Part shown: in pieces, positions 21,394 to 33,107 of the stretch | Numbering within the stretch: the stretch's first letter is position 1 | Layout of the letters: every line of letters starts with the position of its first letter | Source of the DNA: Areca catechu | Taxonomy: Eukaryota; Streptophyta; Magnoliopsida; Arecales; Arecaceae | Assembly (NCBI GenBank): GCA_021397845.1 | Contig: JAHSVC010000065.1 | Location: forward strand, 62,001-126,000 | Direction: 5' to 3' | DNA length: 64,000 nucleotides | The notes under the pieces: model-generated | The model's input: only the letters and a program-made list of their open reading frames with translations | Databases searched by the model: none | What the model was told of the DNA's origin: nothing | Made by a program: the position numbers and the translations under genes

Positions 21394-23549
21394 TGTGAAA
21401 CCCGGGTTTTAGGCCAAAATCAGCAAGCCCAGCCGATTTTAGCCCAAGTCGCAGAAAAATAAAAGGGCAGAGATACCGGAATAGGGACGGAACCATAGTT
21501 CTCCTCTTATCCAATTGGAACACCGTTGGGAAACGGCGAGGGAGAGCCATGGAGAAGAGGGCTCATCGGCGACGAGTTCAAGTGGGTTGGAACTCCGATT
21601 GGCATGGTTTTTACATCCAAATGGTGAGGAAACCATTGGTGTTTTTCTTTAAATTTTCCTCACAATCGCCGAATCGAGCCCTCCATGCCATCATTTCCCT
21701 TTGGCAAGCACCCAAAAGTTCATCGAGGCATGATGAGTTTTCTTTTATTATTTAGAAGGGTTTAATAGTTATTTCTGGGTTGATTCGGGTTAGTTTTGTC
21801 TTGGAGCCATGGATCGCCGGTAGCCGCAACGTCATTCGCCTCCCGTTCGTCAAGACCTCCCAGGCAACCACCTTCCATGGCCGCCATTGGCAACCATGGG
21901 GGAGGTTAGTTCGGTTGAGCCGAGGAGGAACTCAGGGAGGGGTTTGGGGAGAAGAAAAGAAAGAAGGAAGAGGAAAAGAAGGAAGGGAAAAGAAAAAAAG
22001 GAAAAGAAAGGGAAAGGAAAAAGGAAAAGGAAAAAGAAAAAAAAAAAAAAAAAAGAAAAATGAGAAGGAAAAAGAAAGAAAAGAAGAAAGAGGAGAGAGG
22101 AGGAGGAGAAGAGGAGAGAGAAGAAGAAGGAGAGAGGAGAGAGAATGAGGAGAGAGAATGAGTAGAGAGAAAGAAGAGAGAGAAATAGAAAAAATAATAA
22201 AAAATAGAGGGGGAAGATTAAAAAGTCTATTTCTCTAGAAATTTGGGGAGTGAGGGTTTCAACAAGAGGACCATGATGGAATTATGGTAAAAAAGATTTT
22301 GGTTTACAATTTTTTCTAGGATTATTTTATTTAAAAAATTATTATTGTAGGGGGTAGCCTTATGAGCAGAAGGACATTATGCGGGTTCCGAGTACGGACC
22401 AATATCAGATGTGTTAGTTGTCACCAATAAGGTAAGAATCTCTAGACTTGATCACCAGTTGTATATATATGTATCTTATATGATATGATTTGATTCGCGC
22501 ATATCAGCATCGACATGCATGTTTATTTTTGCATGGTATAGTTACTATGATCGTTGTTATTATTTATGTTCTTATATACCATGATTTATCAAGTAAAGTT
22601 ATCTTTGAATGGTTGGACCATGATATGATTTGATATGATGATGTGAATAGATAAAGTGTTAGTTAAGAGAATGAGGTAATTAGACAAGCCATACCACGGG
22701 ATCGTGGTTAATGATATTGCCAGTCATAGGTGGAATCATGATAAATATTGTCAATCACAGGCATGGGCAATGTATTGCCAGTCTCAGGTGAAATTATGAA
22801 AACTATTGCCAATCACAGGCATGGACAATGATATTGCCAGTCACATGAGGAATCGTGATAAAATTGCCAATTACAGGCATGGACAATGATATTGCCAGTC
22901 ACAGATAGAATTGTGACAAATATTGCCAATTACAGGTATGGACAATGATATTGCCAATCATGGGCTGAAGCATGACCGTGGTTACTATAAAATCCTAAAG
23001 AAGAAGGATGATTAAATGAAATATAAAAAGAAAACATGATTTTATAAAAGGTTTTGTCATACATGATATTTGAGTTTATCTTGGTTGCATGATCTAATAA
23101 ACTATTATTTTCAGTATTTTTAATTATACTATTATTGGTATGACTGTTTGGAGATATTTTTGGGCTGTAGAGCTGACACCCCCTACTTTCTTCATTCTCA
23201 GAGTTATGCAGGATATTCGAGATTGGTAGTGGATTGGATTCGTGGTATAATTATGCGTAGCAAGGATTGGGCCGGGCATGAGATCAACACCAGGATTGTA
23301 GATTTTTAGTTAGTTTTGTTCATTTAGTTAGGTTGTTGACATTTGTGGATCCGTGGATCATTTAGTAGTTTTTGATTTGAATAAAAGAATTATTCAATTT
23401 ATATAAATAAAAAATATGTTGGTATAATTGTTGTGATTTAAAATGAAGTCATTCTGTGTATCTAAGCCTTGCATGATCTCTAGAATGTATTCTAGGATTT
23501 CTGTGGCCGGTCATGTAGCCGATTTTGGTGCTGGATTCAGGGCATGACA
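21394..23549 (+). repeat. LTR-B of the non-coding family
   Basis: Starts TGTGAAACCCGGG and ends CAGGGCATGACA. It has the same internal order as LTR-A: edge motif, purine tract, GGTTCCGAGTACGGACC, sub-repeats and GGGCTGTAGAGCTG. It is followed by GAGTG, the first bases of a primer-site flank, and then by an inverted internal piece instead of a proper internal region. Confidence 0.9.
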
Positions 23550-23554
23550 GAGTG

Positions 23555-23895
23555 ATTCCTAACACTTATAAGTTAGATCCAGTAATCCAATCTATAATTG
23601 CTAACATTGGCTATCAAGATTTTATCAAAGTATGAATACCATGCCAACATAATATAATCTAATCCATCAATAGAGAGCTATAAAGCTATACATCATCCCA
23701 AACACATTTTTCCATATATATTTTCAATCATAGTCCACATATAGTTTCATCAAAAAAATATACTTTAAACTCTGCATAATCTATACCCTAAACATCTTCT
23801 TATAACAGTCCCAAAATTTATAATCCAATAATTAATAACAAAACCTAGAATGTTTCATTTGTATCTTATCAAGTTTAGGATCCAAAATCATTCAA
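23555..23895 (-). repeat. Inverted piece of the internal region (copy 1)
   Basis: Reverse complement of about 15408-15750 of the internal region: CCTAACACTTATAAG... here corresponds to CTTATA-type sequence AAGTGTTGG there. It ends AAAATCATTCAA flush with the LTR-C start. It sits between LTR-B and LTR-C with no primer site beyond GAGTG and no polypurine tract. Confidence 0.88.
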
Positions 23896-26090
23896 TGTGA
23901 ACCCTGGGCTTTGGGCCAAAATCAGCAAGCCCAGCCGACTTCAGCCCAAGTCGCAAAAAAAAAAAAAAAGCAGAGATATCGGAATAGGGGAACCATCGTT
24001 CTCCCCTTATCCAATCGGGAACTTCGTTGGAAAAGGAGGGGAGAGTTGTGGGAAGAGGGCTTCGTCGGCATGAGGTTCAAGTGGGTTGGAACTCCGATTG
24101 AAATGGTTTTACTTCCAAATGGTGAGGAAACCATCAGTATTTTCTTTAAATCCCTCACTGTTGCTGAATCGAGCCCCATCGACCCTCCCATGCCATTGTT
24201 CTCCTCTTGGCAAGCACCCAAAAGTCGTCGAGGCCCGTTGAGTTTTCTTTTATTATTTAGAAGGGTTTAATCCAGTTTTTCTAGGTTGATTTGAGTTGGT
24301 TTTGTCTTGGGGCAGTGGATCGCCGGTAGCCGTGCCACCATTCACCTTTGGCTCATCAAGCCCTTCCAAACAACCACATCCCATGGCCGCCAGCAACCAT
24401 GGGGGAGGCCGGTTCGGTTGAGCTGAGGAGAACTCAGGGAAGGGTTCGGAGAGAAGAAAAGAAGAAGGAAGAGAAAGAAGAAGAAAGGAAGGAAAAGAAG
24501 AAAAAGGAAAAGAAAAAGAAAAAAAAGGGAAAGAAAAAAAAAAAAAGGAAAAAAAAAGAAGAAAAGAGAAAAAAGAATGAAAAAGAAAAAAAAAAAGAAA
24601 GAGGAGAGAGAAGGAGAAAGAGAGGAGAAATAGGAGAAAGGAGAGAGGGAAGGAGAAAGAGGAGAGAGAAAAGGGGAAAGGAGAGAGAAAGAGGAGAGAG
24701 ATTAAGGAGAGAGAAAGAAGAGAGAAAGAGAAAAATAATAGTAATAAAAATAGTGAGGGGGAGATTGAAAAAATTCTTTGAAAATTTGGGGAGTGAGGGT
24801 TTTAACGAGAAGACCATTGATGGAATTCTGGTAAAAAAGATTTTGGTTTACAAATTTTTTAGGATTATTTATGTTAAAATTATTATTTTAGGGGGTAGCC
24901 TTCTGAGCACAAGGACATTGTGCGGGTTTCGGGTAGGACCAATATCAGACATGTTAGTTATCACAGTGAAGTAAGGATCTCTAGACTTGATAACCAGCTA
25001 TATATATATATATGTATCTTATGATATGATTTGATTCATGCACATGAGCATCGGAATGCATGATTATTTTTGCATGGTATAGGTACTATGATCGTTTTTA
25101 TTATTATTTGTTCTGTATACCATATTTTATCAAGTAAAGTTATCTATGAATGGGTTGGATCATGATATGATTTGACATGATGATATGAAATGATAAAGTG
25201 TTAATTAAGAGAATGAGATAATTGGACTAGTCATGCTACGGGATCGTGGTTAATGATATTGCCAATCACAGGCAGAATCATGATAAATATTGTCAATCAT
25301 AGGTATGGGATAATGATATTGCCAGTCACAGGCAGAATCGTGAAAAATTACCAATCACAGGCATGGACAATGATATTACCAGTCACACAGGCAGAATCGT
25401 GACAAATATTGCCAATTACAGGCATGAACAATGATATGCCAGTCACAGGCAGAATCATGATAAATTTTGCCAATTAAAGGTATGGACAATGATATTGCCA
25501 ATCATGGGCTGAAGCATAACCATGGTTAGTCCAAATCCTAAAGAAGAAGGATGATTAAATTGAAATATAAAAAGAAAATATGATTTTATAAAAGGTTTTG
25601 TCATACATGACATTTGAGTTTATCTTGATTGCATGATCTGATAAAACTATTATTTTCTAGTATTTTTAAATTATACTATTATTGGTATGACATTGGAGAC
25701 CTTACTAGTCTGTAGAGCTTACAACCCCTACTTTCTTCCTTTCAGAGTTGTGCAGGATATTCGAGATTGGTAGTGGATTGGATTCATGGTGTAATATACA
25801 TAGCAAGGATTGGATCGGGCATGAGATCAAATACTAGGATTGCAGATTTTATTTAGTTTTATTCAGTTTGCTCAGTTGCTGATATTTCTGGATCCATGGA
25901 CATTTAGTAGTTTTGATTTGAATAAAAGAATTATTCAGTTATATTTATAAATAAAAATGTGTTGTATAATTGCTGTGATTTAAAATAAAGTAACTCTTGT
26001 GTACCTAGGCTTTAATGATCTCTATAATGTATTCTAGGATTTATGTGGCCGGTCGCGTATCGATTCCAATGCTGGATTCAGGACGTGACA
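23896..26090 (+). repeat. LTR-C of the non-coding family
   Basis: Starts TGTGAACCCTGGGC and ends TTCAGGACGTGACA before the primer site. Compared with LTR-A it has many one- or two-base deletions. It has a long purine tract (24430-24740) and the ~58-bp sub-repeat (25255-25510). Confidence 0.9.
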
Positions 26091-28608
26091 GAGTGGTATC
26101 AGAGCAGGTTATGATCACCTGTGACTAGATATAAGTGATACTAAATTTAGGTTATGAGATTTAGACTGTGGTATAAGTGATTAGGATAGGCATGAGTGAA
26201 TTGAAATTAGGTTGTAATTGTTGAGACTGGGACATAAGTGATTAGAAATTAACATGGTGGTATTAGGACATGACAGAATGATATCAAAACCTAGATTATG
26301 ATTACTTGAAACTATGAATAAGTGATTAGGACATGGCATGAGTAATATTGAAATTATGGTTATAATCAATATGGATTGTGATTTTAAGAGGTATTTGAAT
26401 TTAGTGTCATGATCAGTTAGGATATGAAGTTGAAAAAAAAAATGGATTCGAAGTTTGGATTCTAATCTTTAGATATTATACATAAGATCTGTCATATGAT
26501 TAGTACCAAAGAGGATCATTATTATTATCTGTAAATAAGTAATGGGATTAATCTAGGATGAATGTAAAGGGCTAGATGATTTGTACTCTTTGATCATGAT
26601 AAGTAAAATATGATGGATGTAGAAGAGCTGGATGGAGTATCTTTGCCTTTGATAATATGTTGATCCAAATGTCAAGAGTAGGCTGGAATTGTAGTATGTT
26701 ATGTTAATAGGTTATGCTGAATAAATAGGTTCAATTATCAATTGAATGATTTGGAATCTTAAACTTGATAAGGATGCAGATTATGATAATATGCTAGTTC
26801 TGTTGTAATTGTTGGAATATAAATTTTGGGACTGTTTTAAGAAGATGGTTAGGGTATAGGTTATGCAAGAGTTAAAGTATATTTTTTGATGAATCTGTAT
26901 ATGAATTATGATTGAAAATATATAAGAAAAAAATATGTTGGGATGATGTATAGCTTTATACCTCTCTATTGGTGGATTAGATTATATTATGTGGCATGGT
27001 ATTCATATTTTGATAAGAATCTTGATAGCCTATGTTAGCAATTGTAGATTGGATTACTGGATCTATGCTATAAGTGTTGGGGATTATCAGGTAAGTCAAA
27101 TCTAAGTTAAATTAAGATCTATAGGAAGGTCTAGTTTATCATGCTACTGGATTACATTAAGCAAAGAATTTGATTTTGAGAGACTTATATGGGTTCAGCC
27201 TATGAGGGACAATATTTAGATAGTTTATTGATTGATGCTGAGAGTTATGGTAAGATAGATCTACAAACAAAAGATGGTGATTTTATTCATAAGAGCAATG
27301 ATTGAAAGCCATGTACTTGTTAGAGTTCATGATAACTTTCCAAGAGAAGAGTTGCTCTAGATTGTCTAATTAAATTATCAGGAAAAGTATGATTAATCGG
27401 ACTTGAACTAGGGTTATTGAAGTCTTAAAAGGATGGTTAATTTATGCAAAGACTTCAATATAGAAACTGGGTCAGGATAAACTTTGATATGATATACCTG
27501 AAATGTGAATGAGATATAAAGAGACTCAAAAATTGCTTTGGTAACTTTGGATCTTCTTGTACCAATATAAATAAATTTTAAAGGGATTCATTTAGTGAAC
27601 CTAGATGGGTTAGTAAATTTTATTAGAGTGCACAATGGAAGCGTAGTGGTTTGAGTAATCCTGAAATTAATTAAGGCGTAACTCTAACTTTAGGGGTTAT
27701 GATGGGGCACTGATTTGAATTTCAGTAACAAGATTTTAGTAATAATGAAAGGATAATGTTACTGTTTTTAGGCTAGTTTATAGGTGTAGCTATGCATTTT
27801 CATCAATAGGTCCCCTTATTATAGAGGTTCTAAAAAAAAAATTTGGACATCTCTAAATCTAGAATAAAGGAGTGATGATTATGTACCCAGCTAGGAATGG
27901 GGATATTGTGACACAAGCTCCTTTAGTTATGACATTATGATTTTTATTTAAGGAGGGCTCAAGGTTCCATAAGATAAAAGATGGTTGCAAAATTATAAAG
28001 AAGTTTAAGATAAAAGAAAATGCTAAAGACCAAACAAGTTCTAATGCCCAAGCCTTCTTCTAAATTGTTGGTTAAGAATATATTGGATCAATTATGATTT
28101 CCATATAGAGCTAATCAAGAGAAATAAATTTTAGGGGCAAAGATATGTATACTAAATTCGAGGTTGAGACTTAAGTCATTTTAAAGAGACTAAGAGAATT
28201 CAATACTTATCATAAATCATAAAGAACAAGATTAAGATGTGATATAATTTGTTATGGACTTAAAAAAAAAACTTCTAAGAAAGGGATCATGCAGAGCTTG
28301 AGGATGATGGTAAATTATGTATATCTAAGGTAGGGCATCATAAATTTTCTATGAAATTAATCAATCATAAAATTGTATTGACATCGAAGGATTAATATTC
28401 TTTGGAAGAACTTAAGAATTTGATATGTATCATAATGAAAAAGAGTATTTGAGTATTACATAATCTCTTTATGTTAAGACGTGTGAAGCAAGTACCTTAA
28501 GAGGCAGACTAATGGGAGTTTGAGTATGACGTGAGTATGGATATTTTTAAGGTTTAAAATCTCAATTAAGCTAATTTCGAGGATGAAATTATTTTAACGG
28601 GGGGAGAA
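26091..28608 (+). mobile_element. Second internal region of the non-coding element (no CACTA)
   Basis: Collinear with 14738-16773 plus 20860-21393, without the transposon. It starts with the primer site (26094-26105) and ends with the polypurine tract AACGGGGGGAGAA. No coding domain is visible. Many single-base deletions exist relative to the first copy. The empty CACTA site is at 28072-28090. Confidence 0.9.
28596..28608 (+). other. Polypurine tract before LTR-D
   Basis: AACGGGGGGAGAA directly before the LTR start TATGAAACCC. It is the same tract as in the Tekay-type element at 1188-1203 (opposite strand), a shared feature of the two families. Confidence 0.85.
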
Positions 28609-31600
28609 TATGAAACCCAGGCTTTGGGCCAAAGTCAGCAAGCCAGCGATTCAGCCCAAGTCACAGAAAAAAAAGGGCAAAGATATCAGAATAGGGGAAC
28701 CATCGTTCTCCCTTATCTAGTCAAGAACTTCACTAGAAAAGTCGAGGGAGAGACGTGGGGAAGGGTCTTCGTCGGCGGTGTGGTTGAGGTGGGTTGGAAC
28801 TTCGATTGGTATGGTTTTTGCTTCCAAATGACGAGGAAACCATCGGTGTCTTTCTTTAATCCCCTCACCGTCGAGAATCGAGCCTCCCATGCCATTGTTC
28901 TCCTCTCCGGCGAGCACCCAAAAGTTCATCGAGGTCGGTGAGTTTTATTTTATTGTTTAGAAGGGTTTAATCTAGTTTTTTTTGGTTGATTCGGGTGGTT
29001 TTGTCTTGGGGCCGTGGACCGAGGGTAGCTTGCCGCCATCCGCCTCCGGTCCATTGAGCCTCCTCGGCAATCACTTCCCATGGCCGCCGCCGGCTACCAT
29101 GGGGCAGGTGGTTCGGTTGAGCCAAGGAGGAACTTAGGGAGGGGTTCGAGAGAAGAAAAGAAAGAAGGAAGAGAAAAGAAGGAAAGAATGAAAGAAAAAA
29201 AGGAAAAGAAAAAGGAAAAAAAAAAAAAAGGAAAAGAAAGAAAAAAAAGAAAATAAGAGATGGAAAAGAAAAAAGAAGAAATAGTAGAGAGAAGAAGGAG
29301 AGAGAAGAGAGAGAGAAAGAGCAGAGAGAAAGAAGAGAGAGAGAAAAAATAATAAAAATATAGTGAGGGGGGAGATTGAAAAGTCTCTTTTTATAGAAAT
29401 TTGGGTAGTGAGGGTTTCAACGGGAGGACCACTGATGAAATTCTGGTAAAACGATTTTAGTTTAAAATTTTTCTAGGATTATTATGTTTAAAAAATTGTT
29501 ACCGTAGGGGACAACCTTCTTGAGCAGAAGGACATTGTATGGGTTCCAGGTACGGACAAAATCAGACGTGTTAGTTGCCACAATGAGGTAAGGATCTCTA
29601 GACTGATCATCAGTTGTTATATATGTATCTTACGTGATATGATTTGATTCGTGCACATGAACTCGGCATGTATGATTATTTTTGCATGGTTAGTTACTAT
29701 GATCGTTTATTATTATGTTCATGTATACCATGTTTTATCAAGTAAAGTTATCTTGAATGGGTTGGACCATGATATGATTTGACATGATTTTGTGAAAGGA
29801 TAAATTGTTAATTAAGAGAATGAGATAATTAGACTAGCCATGCCATGGGATCGTGGTTAATGATATTGCCAGTCACAGGCGGAATCATGATAAATATTGT
29901 CAATTACAAGCATGGACAATGTATTGCCAGTCACTGGCGAAATTGTAAAAAATATTGCCAATCACAGTAATAGACAATGATATTGCCAGTCACAGGCGAA
30001 ATCATGACAATATTGCCAATTACAGGTATGGACAATGATATTACCAGTCACAGAGAAATCATGCAAATATGCCATTACAGGCATGGACAATGATATTGCC
30101 GGTCATGGACTGAAGCATGACCATGGTTAGTTCAGAATCCTAAAGAAGAATAATAATTAAATTGAAACATAAAAAGGAAACATGATTTTATAAAAGATTG
30201 TCATACATGATATTTAAGTTTGCCTTGGTTGCATCATCTGATAAACTATTATTTTCTTATTTTTAAATTATACTATTATTGGTATGATGTTTGAAGACGT
30301 TACTGGGCTATAGAGCTCACAATCCCTTACTTTCTTCCTTTCAAAATTATGCAGGATATTCGAGATGGTAGTGGATTGGATTCATGGTGTAATGATGATG
30401 CAAGGAGGGCTATGATGGGTGATGAATTGATGAGATGGGTGTGTGGAGGGTGATCTTTTCACTTAGCAACAAATCTAGCATCAGAGCTCCAGATATGACC
30501 AAAATCATGCATAGAAAAGATGAAGAACTTCGATATGCAAACTAAGGTGAGCAAAACTCTGAACACCCTTGTGTAAGCTTTCTTTCAAGAAAATAAAAAG
30601 TAGGATCTAAGAGCATAGAATCCCTCAAACTAGGCTAAGTACCTTAAGAATCTCAGATCTAAGGATCAAAGGGTCTTTTCCCAACAATGAAGAGAAATCA
30701 AAGCTCAATTGGAAGGAAGACACTCATCACTCAAGAATTTGAAGGCTAGAGACAAGATCTACCTCCCAGAGAACTTATCATTGGAGCTTGGTCCTTGGCA
30801 TGGAGCCTTCATCATCAGCTTCAAATCATCAAGAAAAACCTGCAAATAATCCAAAGGTCGGTCATGGTGATGAATAATTGAAAGAAATTGAATGATTCAA
30901 CAAAGGAAAGTGAGGGATTTGAAGAAGGTTGCTAAATTCTTGGGTAGCACTTCCCCTCCTTCTGGACTACTTGGATCATAGATAGAAAAGCTTGGAAATA
31001 GAATAAGGTCTCTCAACTCAAGGCACTCACTCAAACTCATACTCAAACTCAACACTCCATCTCAAACTTCAAGAGACACACTCAAAACTCCAGAAGAACT
31101 CATGAACTTGGCAAGGTGGAAGAGAAGACAAAACTAGCAAGCTTTCATTCAACTAAATATTGCATGCCTTACAAGAGGAGCTTTGGTCCTATTTATAGAC
31201 CAAGGGCAGCCATAATGGGTGGCAAAAGGGTGGGTTAAGGAGCCAACTAATTCAGATTTAGTGATAATTAATTACATGATTAGTCCTAGTCTAACTAATC
31301 CTAACAAGAGAGTCCTAGAAGCTCCATGTGGCGCCATTCCTTGAAATATTATCTTCATCCAATCCTTCCACATGCCTTTTAAGTTTGGTCTTTCAATAGG
31401 CTTCAAGTAGATGAATGCTTCATAGCTGGCTGGTCCAAGATGGGCTTCAATGTAGATGTGCCGACGTGGACTTGGAAAAGAAGGGGTCTTCACTAGTTTT
31501 ATTTGTGGACTTGAACACTTCATATTTGCTTCATTCAAATAGAATTAGGAGTCTTCAAGAGGTGCTTCATAAATTGGATTTCTTCTTCATATATTGGTGG

Positions 31601-31959
31601 GAAACTAAAAAAAAGATTGGACTAAAACCAAAGATTGTTAGTTTATAGTTTCTTCTTCTTGCCAATGTCCTCATTAGGCTGGGCATGAGATCAAACACCA
31701 GGATTATAGAGTTTTAGTTAGTTTTGTTCAGTTAGTTCGATTGCTGATATTTATGGATCCGTGGACCATTTAGTAGATTTTGATTTGAATAAAATAATTA
31801 TTCAGTTATATTTATAAATAAAAATATCTTGGTATAATTATTGTGATTTAAAATGAAGTGACTATTGTATACCTAGGCCTTGCATGATCTCTAGAATGTA
31901 TTCTAGGATTTATGCGACCGGTCACGTAGCCGATTTCGGTGCTAGATTCGGGGGTGATA
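28609..31959 (+). repeat. LTR-D of the non-coding family, interrupted
   Basis: Starts TATGAAACCCAGGC (TG changed to TA) and ends GGGGGTGATA. It is collinear with the other LTRs except for an insertion at about 30412-31675, between GTGTAATGATG... and GGCTGGGCATGAGATC. Without that insertion it would be about 2.09 kb. Confidence 0.87.
30412..31675 (-). mobile_element. Insertion in LTR-D, probable solo LTR of another family
   Basis: About 1.26 kb absent from LTR-A, B and C. On the minus strand TATAAATA (31190-31197, within GGTCCTATTTATAGACC) could be a core promoter, followed by TTG-rich leader-like sequence, as in an LTR. Flanks GGGCT (30407-30411) and AGGCT (31676-31680) could be a 5-bp duplication with one change. 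The ends are not clean TG...CA, so the exact borders and class are uncertain. No coding domain was recognised. Confidence 0.5.
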
Positions 31960-31965
31960 GTGTGA

Positions 31966-32311
31966 TCCCCAACACTTATAAGATAGATCCAGTAATTCAA
32001 TCCACAATTGCTAACATAGGCTATCAAGATTCTTATCAAAATATGAATACCATGTCAACATAATATAATCTAATCCACCAATAGAGAGCTACAAAGCTAT
32101 ACATCATTCCAAATATATTTTTTCTTATATATTTTTAATCATAATCCACATATAGATTTATCAAAAAAATATACTTTAACTCTTGCATAACATATTCCCT
32201 AAACATCTTTTTATAATAGTCATAAAATTCATAATCAAATAATTAACAACAGAACTAGCATGTTATCATAATCTACATCCTTATCAAGTTTAGGATTCCA
32301 AAATCGTTCAA
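31966..32311 (-). repeat. Inverted piece of the internal region (copy 2)
   Basis: Same inverted piece as at 23555-23895 with the same breakpoints: preceded by GTGTGATCCCC after LTR-D and ending AAATCGTTCAA at the LTR-E start. Shared breakpoints show both copies descend from one rearranged unit. Confidence 0.88.
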
Positions 32312-33104
32312 TGTGAAACCCGGGCTTTGGGCCAAAGTCAGCAAGCCCAGTCGACTTCAGCCCAAGTCGCAGAAAAAGAAGGGGAGATACCGGAATAGGG
32401 GAACCATTGTTCTCACCTTATCCAGTCGAGAACTTCGCTGGAAAAGGTGGGGGAGAGCCGTGGGAAAGAGGGCTTCGTCGGCGACGAGGTTGAGGTGGGT
32501 TGGAACTCTGATTGGCATGGTTTTTGCTTCTCAAATGGTGAGGAAACCATCGGTGTTTTCCTTTAAATCCCCCTTATTGTCGCCGAATCAAATCCCATCG
32601 AGCCATGCCACATCGTCATTCTCCTCTCTGACGAGCACCCGAAAGTCCGTAGAGCACCAGTGAGTTTCTTTTATTGTTTAGAAGGGTTTAGTTCTATTTT
32701 TTCTGGGTTGATTCAGGTTGGTTTTGTCTTAGGGCTGTGGGCCACCGGTAGTCGCGTCGCCATCTGCCTTTGACCCGTCGAGCCCTCCCGGGCAACCACC
32801 TCCTATGGCCGCCATCGACAACCGTGGGAGGGTGGTTCGGTTGAGTCGAGGAGGAACTTAGGGAGGGGTTCGGGAGAAGAAAAGAAGGAAAAGAAAAAAA
32901 AGGAAAAGAAAAAGGAAAAGGAAAAGGATAGGAAAAAAAGAAGGAAAAAGAAAAAAAGAAAAAAAGAGAGAGAGAAGAGAGGAGAGAGAAAGAGGAGAGA
33001 GAAGATGAGAGAGAGAGGAAAAAAAAGAGAAAGAGGAGAGAGAAGTAAGAGAGGGAAGGAGAGAGGAGATAGAATGAGGAGAAAGAAAGAGGAGAGAGAA
33101 AGAA
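32312..33104 (+). repeat. LTR-E of the non-coding family, truncated
   Basis: Starts TGTGAAACCCGGGC. It runs through the edge motif and the purine tract and then breaks off at 33101-33107 (AGAAGAT), where a Retand-type pol region begins. The remaining ~1.35 kb of the LTR is missing. Confidence 0.88.
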
Positions 33105-33107
33105 GAT

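Larger units (their letters stand above)
12595..33104 (+). mobile_element. Tandem array of a non-coding LTR retrotransposon family (LARD-like)
   Basis: Order: LTR-A, internal region (with CACTA insert), LTR-B, inverted internal piece, LTR-C, internal region, LTR-D (with insert), inverted internal piece, truncated LTR-E. LTRs are about 2.1 kb and start TGTGAAACCCGGGC. The internal region is about 2.5 kb with primer site and polypurine tract but no coding domain, so the family must borrow proteins. LTR-A to LTR-C is 11.3 kb and LTR-C to LTR-E is 8.4 kb. Without the two inserts both periods are close to 7.2 kb, which argues for tandem duplication of one rearranged unit. No 5-bp target duplication was found at the outer edges. 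Confidence 0.85.
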
